Shown here: piece by piece, positions 53,522 through 62,245 of the stretch | Layout: the number at the start of each line of letters is the position of its first letter | Position numbering within the stretch: position 1 is the first letter of the stretch | Source: an uncultured Granulosicoccus sp. | Lineage (GTDB): Bacteria; Pseudomonadota; Gammaproteobacteria; Granulosicoccales; Granulosicoccaceae | NCBI GenBank assembly: GCA_947495035.1 | Contig: CANLXI010000001.1 | Coordinates: 62,001 to 126,000 of the forward strand | Reading direction: 5' to 3' | Length of the DNA stretch: 64,000 bases | Notes under the pieces: model-generated | The model's database searches: none | What the model saw: the letters and a program-made list of their open reading frames with translations, nothing else | What the model was told of the DNA's origin: nothing | Position numbers and translations under genes: made by a program

Positions 53522-54241
53522 TCAACCGTCCCTGGCAGGCTCGGGTGCGCTGGTTTCATCCGTGTCGGTCTCGGGTGGATCGTCCTCGGATGGCTCCGCC
53601 GTCGATTCGGACTCTGTTGCCTCTTCAGTCGCCGTGTCGGCACTGCTCTCATCGGCAACCGGCTCCGATTCTTCCTGACTGCCTGTCAGCGGCAAGGTGG
53701 CCGAGATACCCGAGCTCTTGGACTTGAGCAGGGGTTCGAGGATGCCGACCACACGACCGAAGGCATGTCGCTGGCTGTGCAGGGCACTGCCTGCGACCTG
53801 AACCGGAGGAGACTTTCTCAACATGACACTGCCGGCGATGACATAGCGACGTGGCGCGGAATCGTCGGCATAGTGAACGCCACTGCGCGTCAGCCAGGCA
53901 ATCATGCCCAATTCGCCTTCCTCGATTTCCTCACGTGACAGCAAGGGGGCGCGCTGGGCAACATTGAGCGCATCACCACGGGCCAGCAAGGTCAGACGCC
54001 GTCCGTCCACCGTATCGCAATGGATGAGCATGCGGGACGCTTCGCCATCGACATTGGCGTCGATGACCGTCTTGCCAGCCTGGGCGTTGGAATCGATGGT
54101 CAGCAGGCAGGAGCTGTCGGAGTAGAAGGCTGCAGAGAGCGAGGCATCGGCAACGGTAATGGGCTCGACGGCCAGCGTCGAGACGGCAGGCCATGACAGA
54201 ATGGCAGCGCTGAGCAACAGTTGGCGGAGCACGCGATACAT
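53522..54241 (-). CDS. Hypothetical exported protein with acidic C-terminal tail
   Basis: The 239-residue protein begins with a probable signal peptide (MYRVLRQLLLSAAILSWPAVSTLA, cleavage near residue 24). A folded region follows (about 25-180), and the last 50 residues are low-complexity, dominated by Glu, Asp, Ser and Thr. No known family is recognised. The acidic tail would be extended and could bind cations or basic partners in the periplasm; that is inference. It is convergent with the NAD(P)HX repair gene. Confidence 0.72.
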   Translation of the reverse strand: MYRVLRQLLLSAAILSWPAVSTLAVEPITVADASLSAAFYSDSSCLLTIDSNAQAGKTVIDANVDGEASRMLIHCDTVDGRRLTLLARGDALNVAQRAPLLSREEIEEGELGMIAWLTRSGVHYADDSAPRRYVIAGSVMLRKSPPVQVAGSALHSQRHAFGRVVGILEPLLKSKSSGISATLPLTGSQEESEPVADESSADTATEEATESESTAEPSEDDPPETDTDETSAPEPARDG

Positions 54242-54607
54242 GTCAGGGGTGTGCCGTCCCGAATGCAGACAGGCATGCGCGAGTGGCCGGGACCCGGCCG
54301 CTGCCCCGGTGGGCGGCGACTCGCAGAGTTCCTTGCAGGTGGTGCAAGTGCTGCTTCTCTGGTTCAGGCTCGGGCAGAGTGTTCACTGCTTCGACGCTGT
54401 GCTGAAACCCGGGGAAGCTGTCAGGTAGTACTGAAATGCCAACTGTCGGTGCCTCGACTGAGTTTGAACTGGCTGCCTAGCATAGCCGCTGGGCAGGAAT
54501 TAGGGTTGACTTCCTGCAGTCGCCGTCGATCTTTTATACTATCGAAGCTCTGTCGGGCGCAAGCTTTGCGGGAGAGCGGCAGGCCACGGCTGCAGGCAGG
54601 GCTCGTA
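54242..54607. other. 366-base non-coding gap upstream of the acidic exported protein
   Basis: No convincing gene is seen. TTGACT at 54506-54511 and TATACT at 54535-54540 look like promoter elements on the plus strand, but their 23-base spacing is too long for a standard promoter. A short CGCAA/TTGCG hairpin follows at about 54558-54570. No plus-strand gene starts just downstream, so a small RNA is conceivable but weakly supported. Confidence 0.3.
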
Positions 54608-55006
54608 TCATTTGAATGACTTGCGCACGGTTGCCAGTAGCTCGTCTGCCTGTCCGGGCTCGTAGGGGACCGCTGTTCCAAAGCCCCAGACAGTTCCCGG
54701 CCAGTTGGGGTCATTGTCGTCCCGTGCCACAACATGGCAATGCAGTTGCGAGACCACATTGCCCAGCATGGCCACGTTCACGCTCTTGCACTGTGTAAAC
54801 CGCTGCAACACGCGACTGACCTGATTGACGTCGGCCATGAAGCGATCGCGTTGCTCATGGGTCAGATCATGCAGTTCCTCGATATGCTCCTGCAGCGGAA
54901 TCAGCAACAGCCATGGCCAGCGATTGTCATTCATCAGCCGCACATGTGCGTCTGGCGTGATACACACGGGCAGCGTGTCGGCAGCGATTCTGGGGTGCAG
55001 GTTCAT
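54608..55006 (-). CDS. HIT-domain nucleotide-binding protein
   Basis: This 132-residue HIT-family protein has RWPWLLLIPLQEHIEELHDLTHEQRDRFM (about 28-57) and the active-site segment VVSQLHCHVVAR (about 86-97). The usual His-x-His-x-His triad reads Gln-Leu-His-Cys-His, so the first His is replaced by Gln, a variation common in this proteobacterial subgroup. Such proteins hydrolyse or bind AMP conjugates and dinucleotides. The ATG at 55006 is 46 bases after the upstream DUF2461 gene on the same strand, so they may be co-transcribed. Confidence 0.88.
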   Translation of the reverse strand: MNLHPRIAADTLPVCITPDAHVRLMNDNRWPWLLLIPLQEHIEELHDLTHEQRDRFMADVNQVSRVLQRFTQCKSVNVAMLGNVVSQLHCHVVARDDNDPNWPGTVWGFGTAVPYEPGQADELLATVRKSFK

Positions 55007-55052
55007 ACGGTTGTCCGGGCGGTGGTGATGAGTGAAGTCGGGCGGGTCAGGG

Positions 55053-55727
55053 TCAGAACATCAGGTCGTTGGCTTCGCACAGGAATTTCATCAGTGGTGC
55101 GGTGGTTTTCATGTGAGCTGCAATCTGCGAGGTAAAGTCTGCCTTGTGAATGGCGCTTGCCGGTAGCGTCAGCACGGCGATGAAATCCTTGCGCCTCAGG
55201 TCTTCGATCTCGGGATGTTCCGGCGAGAACCCCTTTGGCGCTCGTTTCAAGGAATCTCCGGACAACGCGAAGTCACTCTTGCCGAACACCTTTTTCTTCA
55301 GGGCGCGCCATTCGCGAGGATGCTCGTCGATCAGGGTGCGGATGGCCAGCACATTGGCACTGTCGGGTTTCCAGATGCCCGCCCCGAAGAAGACGTCGCC
55401 GGGCTCGATGTGCACATAGTAGCCTGGACAGTGAACGTCCTTGCCGCGCACATGCCGGAACTGGATACCGATATTGGTCTTGTACGGGGTCTTGTCCTTG
55501 CCGAAGCGAGTATCGCGATGCACTCGCATCAGTGCACCACCGACCTTTTTCGCGGTGCAATCCAGATAGGGCGAGAGCTGCTTGACGGATGGCTCCATGG
55601 CTTCGATGAAGTTCAAAGCAGGCGTTCGCACATCATCTTCGTAGCGGGACTTGTTGAGTGCAAACCACTCGCGATTGTTGTTGCTGGACAGTTCCTTGAG
55701 AAAGCGGATGGTCTTTTTCGGAAACAT
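55053..55727 (-). CDS. DUF2461 (TIGR02453) family protein
   Basis: The 224-residue protein matches the DUF2461 pattern: FPKKTIRFLKELSSNNNREWFALNKSRYE at the start, ALMRVHRDTRFGKDKTPYKTNIGIQF (about 65-90), then YYVHIEPGDVFFGAGIWKPDS (about 102-122). The function of this family is unknown; the conserved Arg, Asp and Lys residues suggest a nucleotide- or phosphate-binding enzyme. No signal peptide is present. It is upstream of the HIT gene and divergent from the MFS transporter. Confidence 0.88.
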   Translation of the reverse strand: MFPKKTIRFLKELSSNNNREWFALNKSRYEDDVRTPALNFIEAMEPSVKQLSPYLDCTAKKVGGALMRVHRDTRFGKDKTPYKTNIGIQFRHVRGKDVHCPGYYVHIEPGDVFFGAGIWKPDSANVLAIRTLIDEHPREWRALKKKVFGKSDFALSGDSLKRAPKGFSPEHPEIEDLRRKDFIAVLTLPASAIHKADFTSQIAAHMKTTAPLMKFLCEANDLMF

Positions 55728-55911
55728 GGCGGCTCCGGGAAGTGCGGTGGCAGAAGGGCAGGGCGCGGCGGCTGATCACGCCACAGTTGTTGGTTACTGT
55801 CCCGATATTCTGATAGAGACACCGGGTGCCGCAATCAGGATAGTCGGAATACACAGAGCTGCTGTCTAGTATACGGTCGGTAGCCCTTCACTGTGCCAGC
55901 CCGTTCAGCCC

Positions 55912-57099
55912 ATGTTTCACCGTCGCCCGGAAGCGCTGAGTCAACTATCCGGCAGCACCAGCCTGAATCTGGCACGAATGTCCGCCATTGAAGGTTTCTC
56001 CCGTTCGGTGCTTGTCAGTATCGTGCCTCTCGTGGCGCTGGAGACTCTCGGCAGCAAGGAGAATGTTGCTCTGGCCTATCTGCTGGGAGGTCTGTTGACC
56101 TTGAGCATCACCCTCAATGTGGGCACCATCGAGCGCTTCCTGCACCGCCGCTGGGTGGTGACTCTGGGAGGCAGTTTCGTGATGCTGGCCGCCGTCCTGT
56201 TGTATTCGCGTTCCACCGTCTTGCTGCCGCTGGGCATCGGCTTGCGCTCGGCGGCCGCCTCGGTCTATACCGTCTGCCTGTCCCTGTACATCATGGATTA
56301 CATTGGCAAGAAGGATCTGACCCTCAATGAATCCCGTCGCACTCAATACACCGGGCTGGCCTGGCTGATCGGGCCGGCCCTGGGGTCATGGCTGGTTCAA
56401 CAGGGGCATGTCAACCTGCCGTTCCTGCTGTCCATTCTTGCCGCGCTGCTCATGCTGGCTTTCTTCTGGCGCCTGCGGCTGGGGGACGATCAGGTGGTAC
56501 GCCAGGCGCGTTCCCAGGCTCGCAACCCCTGGTTTGCAATCAAGCGATACTGGGGACAGAAGCGCTTGCGAATCGCCTATGGCATTACGGTCAGCCGTTC
56601 CTGTTACTGGGTGGCCCTGTATGTGTACGGACCCATCTACCTGGTGGAGGCGGGTCTGCCGGTCTGGTCAGCGGGGGTGCTGCTGTCGGCGGTGTCAGCC
56701 ATGCTGTTCTTCAGCCCGGTCATTCGCCGAGTCTCCGATCGCTTCGGGACGCGGCAGGTCATCTACACCGGTTTGAGCATTACCGGCATCAGCCTGGTGG
56801 GGCTGGGTCTGGTCGGCCCGCCACACCCTGTCGGCATCCTGTTCTGGGTGAGCGGGGCCGTGGGTGGTGTTCTGCTGGATGTGCTGGGCAATATTCCGTT
56901 CATGCGCTCGGTCAAGGCGCATGAACGGGTCGCCATGACCTCGGTATTCTCCACCTGGCGCGAGGCCTCCGAGCTGTTGACTCCACTCCTGGTGAGCGCC
57001 GTGTTAATGTTGTTGCCGTTCCATGCATTTTTCTTCGTGCTTGCCCTGATGCATTTTTCCTCGGCCATCTCGACAAGTTATCTGCCCAAGCGCCTCTGA
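55912..57099 (+). CDS. MFS transporter
   Basis: The 395-residue protein has about 12 hydrophobic helices in two halves, with a central charged loop near residue 195-215 (RLGDDQVVRQARSQARN). RRVSDRFGTRQVIY (about residue 265) is the second-half copy of motif A. The usual first-half motif A is weak (GTIERFLHRRWVV). The substrate is not identifiable. It starts at an ATG at 55912 and is followed within 20 bases by a second transporter gene. Confidence 0.82.
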   Translation: MFHRRPEALSQLSGSTSLNLARMSAIEGFSRSVLVSIVPLVALETLGSKENVALAYLLGGLLTLSITLNVGTIERFLHRRWVVTLGGSFVMLAAVLLYSRSTVLLPLGIGLRSAAASVYTVCLSLYIMDYIGKKDLTLNESRRTQYTGLAWLIGPALGSWLVQQGHVNLPFLLSILAALLMLAFFWRLRLGDDQVVRQARSQARNPWFAIKRYWGQKRLRIAYGITVSRSCYWVALYVYGPIYLVEAGLPVWSAGVLLSAVSAMLFFSPVIRRVSDRFGTRQVIYTGLSITGISLVGLGLVGPPHPVGILFWVSGAVGGVLLDVLGNIPFMRSVKAHERVAMTSVFSTWREASELLTPLLVSAVLMLLPFHAFFFVLALMHFSSAISTSYLPKRL

Positions 57100-57116
57100 T
57101 TCGTCTACGACTGCCT

Positions 57117-57995
57117 GTGTCTGCTCTCACTCTGGGCTATAGCCTGATGCTCTTCGCCTTTCTGTGCTTTGCCGGCATGGACACCTCGGCAAAGTGGCTG
57201 GTGGCTGCCGCCATTCCTGCCCTGCAAGTGGCCTGGTTGCGCTATCTGGGACATTTCATCTGCACGGTGCTGGTGTATGCGCCGAAGCACGGCACTGCCA
57301 TGGTTCGCTCCAACAAACCGGCCGTGCAGTCCTTGCGTGCATTGTTTCTGCTCGCTGCCACCTGTTTCAATTTCACGGCATTGCAGTATCTGCCGCTGAC
57401 CACGGCCATTGCCATTTTCTTCGTGACGCCGCTGACCGTGTGTCTGCTGAGCATTCCCATTCTGGGTGAAAAGGTGGGCATTCGGCGATTGCTGGCCGTC
57501 ATGACCGGCTTCCTCGGCGTGCTGATCATTGTCGAACCCTGGAGCCAGAGATTCGAGCCGGCGATCCTGCTGTCGCTGGCCGCGATGGGTTGTGCCAGTG
57601 GGTATTTCGTCATGAGCCGTCTGGCGGCGGGGGTGGACTCCAATGCCACCGTACAGTTCTATGTCGCCGGTATCGCCACGGTGCTGCTGGCACCGGTGGC
57701 ATTGATGAACTGGGTATGGCCGGAAAACCTCCTGACCTGGGGTGTCATTGTCGTGATCGGCAGTCTTGGCATCATCGGCCACTCGTGCCTGAGCAATGCT
57801 CATCGTCATGCCGAAGCTTCGGTGCTGGCGCCAGTCGTCTATTCTCAGATAATCTACATCGCTGTGCTGAGCTGGCTTGTGTTCGGCCAGACGCCGGACC
57901 AGAAGACCATCATCGGCACGCTGATCATCGTCAGCAGCGGACTGTTCATCTGGTTTCGCGAGCGGCAGGCGGTGCAGCAAAGCCCGGCAGCTTGA
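57117..57995 (+). CDS. EamA/DMT-superfamily transporter
   Basis: This 292-residue protein of ten hydrophobic helices has two EamA repeats (about 8-138 and 150-285). FLCFAGMDTSAKWLVAAAIPALQVAWLRYLGHF near the start and LPLTTAIAIFFVTPLTVCLLSIPILGEKVGIRR at the end of the first repeat are family hallmarks. Members export metabolites or amino acids. The start is a GTG at 57117; an internal ATG at codon 11 is possible. It follows the MFS gene by 17 bases. Confidence 0.85.
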   Translation: MSALTLGYSLMLFAFLCFAGMDTSAKWLVAAAIPALQVAWLRYLGHFICTVLVYAPKHGTAMVRSNKPAVQSLRALFLLAATCFNFTALQYLPLTTAIAIFFVTPLTVCLLSIPILGEKVGIRRLLAVMTGFLGVLIIVEPWSQRFEPAILLSLAAMGCASGYFVMSRLAAGVDSNATVQFYVAGIATVLLAPVALMNWVWPENLLTWGVIVVIGSLGIIGHSCLSNAHRHAEASVLAPVVYSQIIYIAVLSWLVFGQTPDQKTIIGTLIIVSSGLFIWFRERQAVQQSPAA

Positions 57996-58063
57996 GTCAG
58001 TCTCATCAAGGTCAGTCTTGTGTCTTGCCACCATGTAAAGCCATTCGGGAGCAACTGAATTTC

Positions 58064-58336
58064 ATGTCGACACTGCAGCAGGTTCTGGTTCTGTATCTGA
58101 AAAGCTCTGCGCTGGATTCGGCCGTTATCGGCTGGGCCCGCTACGATGGAACCGGACAGCAGCCGGGCGAACCGGGCGATTCGTCGGAGCCGCCTTATGA
58201 AACCGGGTTGGCGGCCTTGCAGGATGGATGGCGTCTGATTCAGGCCAGCCCTATCGAGGCACATGTGCCGGGCAGTGAATTCACCACTTCCTATCTCAAA
58301 TTCGAGTTCTTTTTCGAAAAGCTGGTCGAGCTGTAG
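58064..58336 (+). CDS. Small hypothetical protein
   Basis: This 90-residue open frame begins MSTLQQVLVLYLKSSAL and ends FKFEFFFEKLVEL-like sequence rich in Phe and Leu. It contains a disordered-looking GTGQQPGEPGDSSEPPYE centre (about 28-45). GGGAG lies 13 bases before the ATG. It is spaced tightly between the EamA and PhyH genes on the same strand, which supports it being real. I do not recognise a family and cannot assign a function. Confidence 0.65.
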   Translation: MSTLQQVLVLYLKSSALDSAVIGWARYDGTGQQPGEPGDSSEPPYETGLAALQDGWRLIQASPIEAHVPGSEFTTSYLKFEFFFEKLVEL

Positions 58337-58363
58337 CCGCTCAGAACAGACGAGGAAACAGAC

Positions 58364-59260
58364 ATGCAAAAACTGACCACACTGCAGATGGCGGATTTTG
58401 CCGCTACCGGTCTGCTGCGCTTTGATGCCGTGGTGCCGGATGCCGTCAATCAGCACTTCATGCAGGCCATGAGCGAATTGCCGGATGAATCCCCGCGCGA
58501 TCACTCGCAGCGCCTGATGCGTGAGCGGGCGGTACCGGAAGTCTCGCCAGGGTCACCGCTGGCGCAAGCCTATGATGCCGACTCGGCCATCGGCAGGGTA
58601 TTGCAGGTACCGGAAGTCGCTGGGGCCATTGCCAGCCTGGTCGGGCAGAACGCCGTGGTGGATCATCACTACCTGCACATGACCTTCCCCGGCGGACGTG
58701 CCCAGGATACGCATCAGGACTCCACCATCGACTTGCGCCGGGCCTTTGATGTGCAGATGTTCTACTTCCCGCATGCCGTTACTCCCGACATGGGCGGAAC
58801 ACGCTTCGTGCCGGGCACGCATCTGCGCATTGTCAGCGAGATGAGTCTGGGGCGATATCAGAATATCCTGGGACAGCAGAGTGTTGTATGTCCGGCTGGC
58901 TCGGTGTTCTTCTTCCATCACGGTATCTGGCACGGCGCCGGGGCCAATCGTGGCCCCGACACGCGCTATGTACTGAAGATCCGCATGTGTCCTCGAGAGC
59001 CGCAGGTTCGACTCTGGGACACTGCCGACTTGCCCGAATCACTGGATGAGCAGCAGCCCATCTTCTGGAAGAATCCGGATGCACCCCGGCACCCGATCCA
59101 TCAACGCCTCATGGCATCACAGCCCTGGTTCGAACACGATACCGGCCGGCTTGAGATGATCAATCGCATCCATCTGTGGCGTTACCTGACCGGTGATGAG
59201 TCCTTCGACATGGATTACTGGGCGACACGCGTCGAGAATGATCCGGCGCGAGTGAGCTGA
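58364..59260 (+). CDS. Phytanoyl-CoA dioxygenase (PhyH) family protein
   Basis: This 298-residue Fe(II)/2-oxoglutarate oxygenase has the double-stranded beta-helix metal triad: HQD in AQDTHQDSTIDLRRAF (about residues 117-119) and a distal His in HHGIWHGAGANRGPDTRYVLK (about 190). The Arg a few residues on would bind 2-oxoglutarate. PhyH proteins hydroxylate varied small substrates. It faces the sulfatase gene tail to tail, with 11 bases between the stops. A role in degrading a sulfated or methylated compound together with the sulfatase is only a guess. Confidence 0.9.
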   Translation: MQKLTTLQMADFAATGLLRFDAVVPDAVNQHFMQAMSELPDESPRDHSQRLMRERAVPEVSPGSPLAQAYDADSAIGRVLQVPEVAGAIASLVGQNAVVDHHYLHMTFPGGRAQDTHQDSTIDLRRAFDVQMFYFPHAVTPDMGGTRFVPGTHLRIVSEMSLGRYQNILGQQSVVCPAGSVFFFHHGIWHGAGANRGPDTRYVLKIRMCPREPQVRLWDTADLPESLDEQQPIFWKNPDAPRHPIHQRLMASQPWFEHDTGRLEMINRIHLWRYLTGDESFDMDYWATRVENDPARVS

Positions 59261-59271
59261 GCGGAAACCGC

Positions 59272-60801
59272 TCAATGCCAGCCGACACGCGGTGAAACCG
59301 GAATCTGGTCGGCCGGCCGGGAGCGGATCATGTCCAAGTGTTCCTGTCTGACTGAGGCGTATCCCGGGTCATCGAACAGATTGATCAGTTCATCGGGATC
59401 TTCCTGCATGTCATACAGTTCCCCCGTATCGGTCTTCAGGTCGGTAGACATCCGGTAGCGTCGGCTGCGTACGGTCATCAGGTCCATGTCGACAGCACTG
59501 CGCATGGCATCGACTTCGTATTCGGATAGCGCAAAGTCGCGGCTCTGAGTGCCTTCCCACAGATGCCGCCAGGAATGCCCATGGTTGGTCGCCGTGTCGA
59601 TGCCACACAGATCGGCAGCGGTGGCGAGAATGTCGATACTGCCGACCGGGTCGTCGATGACCCGACCCGAGGGTACGCCGGGGCCTTGTATCAGACAGGG
59701 TACGCGCAGTAGACCGTCATACAGCATTGGCCCCTTGAGCAGCAAGCCGTGATCACCCAGCCATTCACCGTGATCGCTGACATAGACGATATAGGTATTG
59801 TCCAGTTCGCCGGCGGCCTCGAGCGCATCCAGAATACGCGTCACCTGCGCATCGACGGCCGAGATCATGCCGAAATAGATGGCAGTCAGATCGCGCAGGG
59901 CGGCTTCGTTCAGCTCGCCTTTCTGTCCCCAGTCGATCCCCCCGGCATTGTGCTCAGCCCCCTGTTTTATCGGTCTGGCGCGATCCTCCACGAACACCTT
60001 GTGCCACCACGGGCGCCGTTCCAGGTCGAGCGTTGAATGCCTGGCAATCGAGACCTCGTCGCGCTGGTACATATCGCACCACGGGCGGGGCGCCAGAAAG
60101 GGCGGATGGGGGTCGGGAAAGGATACCCAGGCCATCAATGGTGAATCTCCCTTGGCCTCGATCATGTCCACGGCGCGATCACCGATCCAGGCGGTGGAAT
60201 GCCAGGGTTCCTCCAAGGCAGAACGCCAGGTCTGGAAATGCGCGGTCTCGGGAGACAGATGCTGCTTTGCCAGATCCCAGCGCTGGCCTCCCTTGCCATC
60301 CGCGTCCAGCCAGTACTCGTAATGCAAGGCCTCGGGCGGCTCGGACCAGCGGGTGTGGTGATGAGGGCGAAGCATCATCTGTACGTTGTCGAATCCCATG
60401 TAGCTGCCGCGCCAGTCGCGTGGGAAATCCTTTGCGCTGGCATAGCATTCCGGGCGTCCGGTCGGTTCGAAGGTTTGCTGGCTGGACAGGTGTGCCTTGC
60501 CGATGAAGTGTGTGTCGTAGCCGGCCTTCGAGAAACTGCCGCCAAGCCCCTGTGCCCCCAGCGATTCATCGAGATCACGGCCGTTGTCCCGCACCCCGTG
60601 ACTGTAGGGGAGCTTGCCAGTGAGTATCGAGGCGCGGGCGGCCTGACACATGGGGTGTGGTGTCACACAGCGCGAGAACCTGACGCCCGCTGCGCCCAGT
60701 CGGTCAAGCCCGGGAGTGCGAACACCGCGACCTTCGGCACCGATGCAGTCACCGCGCTGTTGGTCGGAACTGATGAGGATGAAGTTGGGCTTTCGAGACA
60801 T
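59272..60801 (-). CDS. Sulfatase (type I, formylglycine-dependent)
   Basis: The ATG at 60801 gives 509 residues; the longer frame to 60900 runs through the AT-rich promoter. It starts RKPNFILISSDQQRGDCIG with the metal-binding Asp, and has the activation site HPMCQAARASILTGKLPYSHG (Cys near residue 53). This reads C-x-A-x-R, a permitted variant of C-x-P-x-R that is converted to formylglycine. YVSDHGEWLGDHGLLLKGPMLYDGLLRVPCLIQGPG carries further metal ligands. No signal peptide is seen, so it acts in the cytoplasm on an imported sulfate ester. It is divergent from a sugar-type ABC importer and shares its promoter region. Confidence 0.92.
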   Translation of the reverse strand: MSRKPNFILISSDQQRGDCIGAEGRGVRTPGLDRLGAAGVRFSRCVTPHPMCQAARASILTGKLPYSHGVRDNGRDLDESLGAQGLGGSFSKAGYDTHFIGKAHLSSQQTFEPTGRPECYASAKDFPRDWRGSYMGFDNVQMMLRPHHHTRWSEPPEALHYEYWLDADGKGGQRWDLAKQHLSPETAHFQTWRSALEEPWHSTAWIGDRAVDMIEAKGDSPLMAWVSFPDPHPPFLAPRPWCDMYQRDEVSIARHSTLDLERRPWWHKVFVEDRARPIKQGAEHNAGGIDWGQKGELNEAALRDLTAIYFGMISAVDAQVTRILDALEAAGELDNTYIVYVSDHGEWLGDHGLLLKGPMLYDGLLRVPCLIQGPGVPSGRVIDDPVGSIDILATAADLCGIDTATNHGHSWRHLWEGTQSRDFALSEYEVDAMRSAVDMDLMTVRSRRYRMSTDLKTDTGELYDMQEDPDELINLFDDPGYASVRQEHLDMIRSRPADQIPVSPRVGWH

Positions 60802-60880
60802 GGCTGACCTTTGCTGTTCGAGTGAAGGAGAGTGCCACGAGAATACCGAGTCTCGAATCAGATTGCACGATGAAATAACT

Positions 60881-60935
60881 AAAATAATGTACAATTTCAA
60901 AAAATAATGTACTATCCATGAAAATAGTGTGCAAT
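60881..60935. promoter_or_regulatory. Three 15-bp direct repeats at exact 20-bp spacing in the divergent promoter
   Basis: AAAATAATGTACAAT at 60881, AAAATAATGTACTAT at 60901 and AAAATAGTGTGCAAT at 60921 start exactly 20 bases apart, near two helical turns. The reverse complement of the third copy's GTGCAATC appears at 60861-60868. The block is strongly AT-rich against GC-rich surroundings and lies between the sulfatase start (60801) and the importer start (60964). It is probably a regulator-binding array controlling one or both directions. Confidence 0.75.
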
Positions 60936-60963
60936 CTGCACATCCACTCAGGAGTAAATCACC

Positions 60964-62181
60964 ATGGTTCGTATTCTTTTGTTGGGTTCATCACTGGCAT
61001 TCGCCACGGCAGCGTTTTCGCAGACGACGTTGGATGTCGTGGCGTGGAAAGGCAACGAAGCGGAGCCGGCAGGCTTGCCCGAACTGATCGAGGCCTTCGA
61101 AGCTGCCAATCCGGATATCGATGTCGAACTGAGCTACGTCGCACGCAAGGATGTCGACAAGGTGATTCCACCGCGTCTGCAATCCGGCAATCCGCCGGAC
61201 GTGACCATGGTGGACAGTTCATTGGTCGATCTCTGGGGAGGCGCAGGATTTCTGACCGACCTGGGTACCGATAGTGATTGGTATGCGCGCATGCAACCCG
61301 CGGTTTCCAGTGTTCTGACGTCGGACGAGGGCATTCTGGTGTTCCCGCTGGAAGTCATCGGCATGGGCAATTTCGTGAACATGGATCTGCTGGCGAAGGT
61401 TGGCATCGAGCAACCACCGCTGACGCTCGATGAACTGAAAGACGCCTGTCAGGCTCTGGCTGCCGAAGGCATTGCACCGATGATCTTCGCCGGTGGCTTC
61501 CCGGCAATGCTGTTCGTCGGTGCCAACGGTCTGGACCCGAACGACAATCTGGCGGCCAGCTACGGCGCGGGCGAACGCAGTTTTGTCGACGATGAGAATT
61601 TCAATGCGTCCCTGGATGCTGTACGCGATCTGGTCGATGCCCAGTGTTTCGATCCGGAGCTGCAGGCGGGGCTGGACCCCTGGGCGACTGCACCGCAGGA
61701 ATTTCGTGCAGGCAATGTGGCCATTCTTCCCCAGGGTGCCTGGAACATCGGCAACTTCTCGTCGATCGAGGGGCTGAACTACCAGTTCGCACCCATGCCT
61801 TCAGCGTTCACTGATGCGGGGCTGGCGCTGGACCTGGTTGGACCCGGCTGGGCCATTCCCAAGGATGCCTCGAACAAGGAGGCGGCCCGCAAATGGATCG
61901 ATTTCTTCACTGTCGAGGACAACCTCAACGTGTTCCTCGAAGCCGAAGGCGCCTATAGCCCGTTCACCGGTGGCCGCTCCACCATGCCTGAACTGGCCGC
62001 ACCCTACACAGAGGCGCGTGAGCAGGGCAGCCTGATTCTCTGGCCTTTCTCGACACTGGAGTTTCCCAAGCCTCTGCAATCCGAGTGGGAAGACAGCATC
62101 ACCGGTTTTCTGCTGAATATCGACGAACCCAACGAAGAAACACTGCAACGCTGGGACTACACGATTGAAGACAATCTGTAA
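60964..62181 (+). CDS. Extracellular (sugar-type) ABC transporter substrate-binding protein
   Basis: The 405-residue protein starts with a signal peptide (MVRILLLGSSLAFATAAFS, cleavage near residue 19-20). Family-1 binding protein features follow: LPELIEAFEAANPDIDVELSYV, IPPRLQSGNPPDVTMVDSSLVDLWGGAGFLTDL and FRAGNVAILPQGAWNIG. It should deliver a sugar or sugar-like compound to the two permeases downstream. GGAG at 60951 is a clear ribosome site. The sulfatase next door suggests that a sulfated or linked substrate may be involved. Confidence 0.93.
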   Translation: MVRILLLGSSLAFATAAFSQTTLDVVAWKGNEAEPAGLPELIEAFEAANPDIDVELSYVARKDVDKVIPPRLQSGNPPDVTMVDSSLVDLWGGAGFLTDLGTDSDWYARMQPAVSSVLTSDEGILVFPLEVIGMGNFVNMDLLAKVGIEQPPLTLDELKDACQALAAEGIAPMIFAGGFPAMLFVGANGLDPNDNLAASYGAGERSFVDDENFNASLDAVRDLVDAQCFDPELQAGLDPWATAPQEFRAGNVAILPQGAWNIGNFSSIEGLNYQFAPMPSAFTDAGLALDLVGPGWAIPKDASNKEAARKWIDFFTVEDNLNVFLEAEGAYSPFTGGRSTMPELAAPYTEAREQGSLILWPFSTLEFPKPLQSEWEDSITGFLLNIDEPNEETLQRWDYTIEDNL

Positions 62182-62245
62182 TCCGATGATTGCCCGGTGA
62201 GCGTCAGGCTCACCGGGAGCCCCCTCAACCAGACAGGAGTGTCCG

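Noticed and set aside
57105..58034. Minus-strand frame of 309 codons opposite the EamA transporter
   Set aside because: Composition dominated by His, Gln, Arg and Asp, as expected from the complement of a hydrophobic membrane gene.
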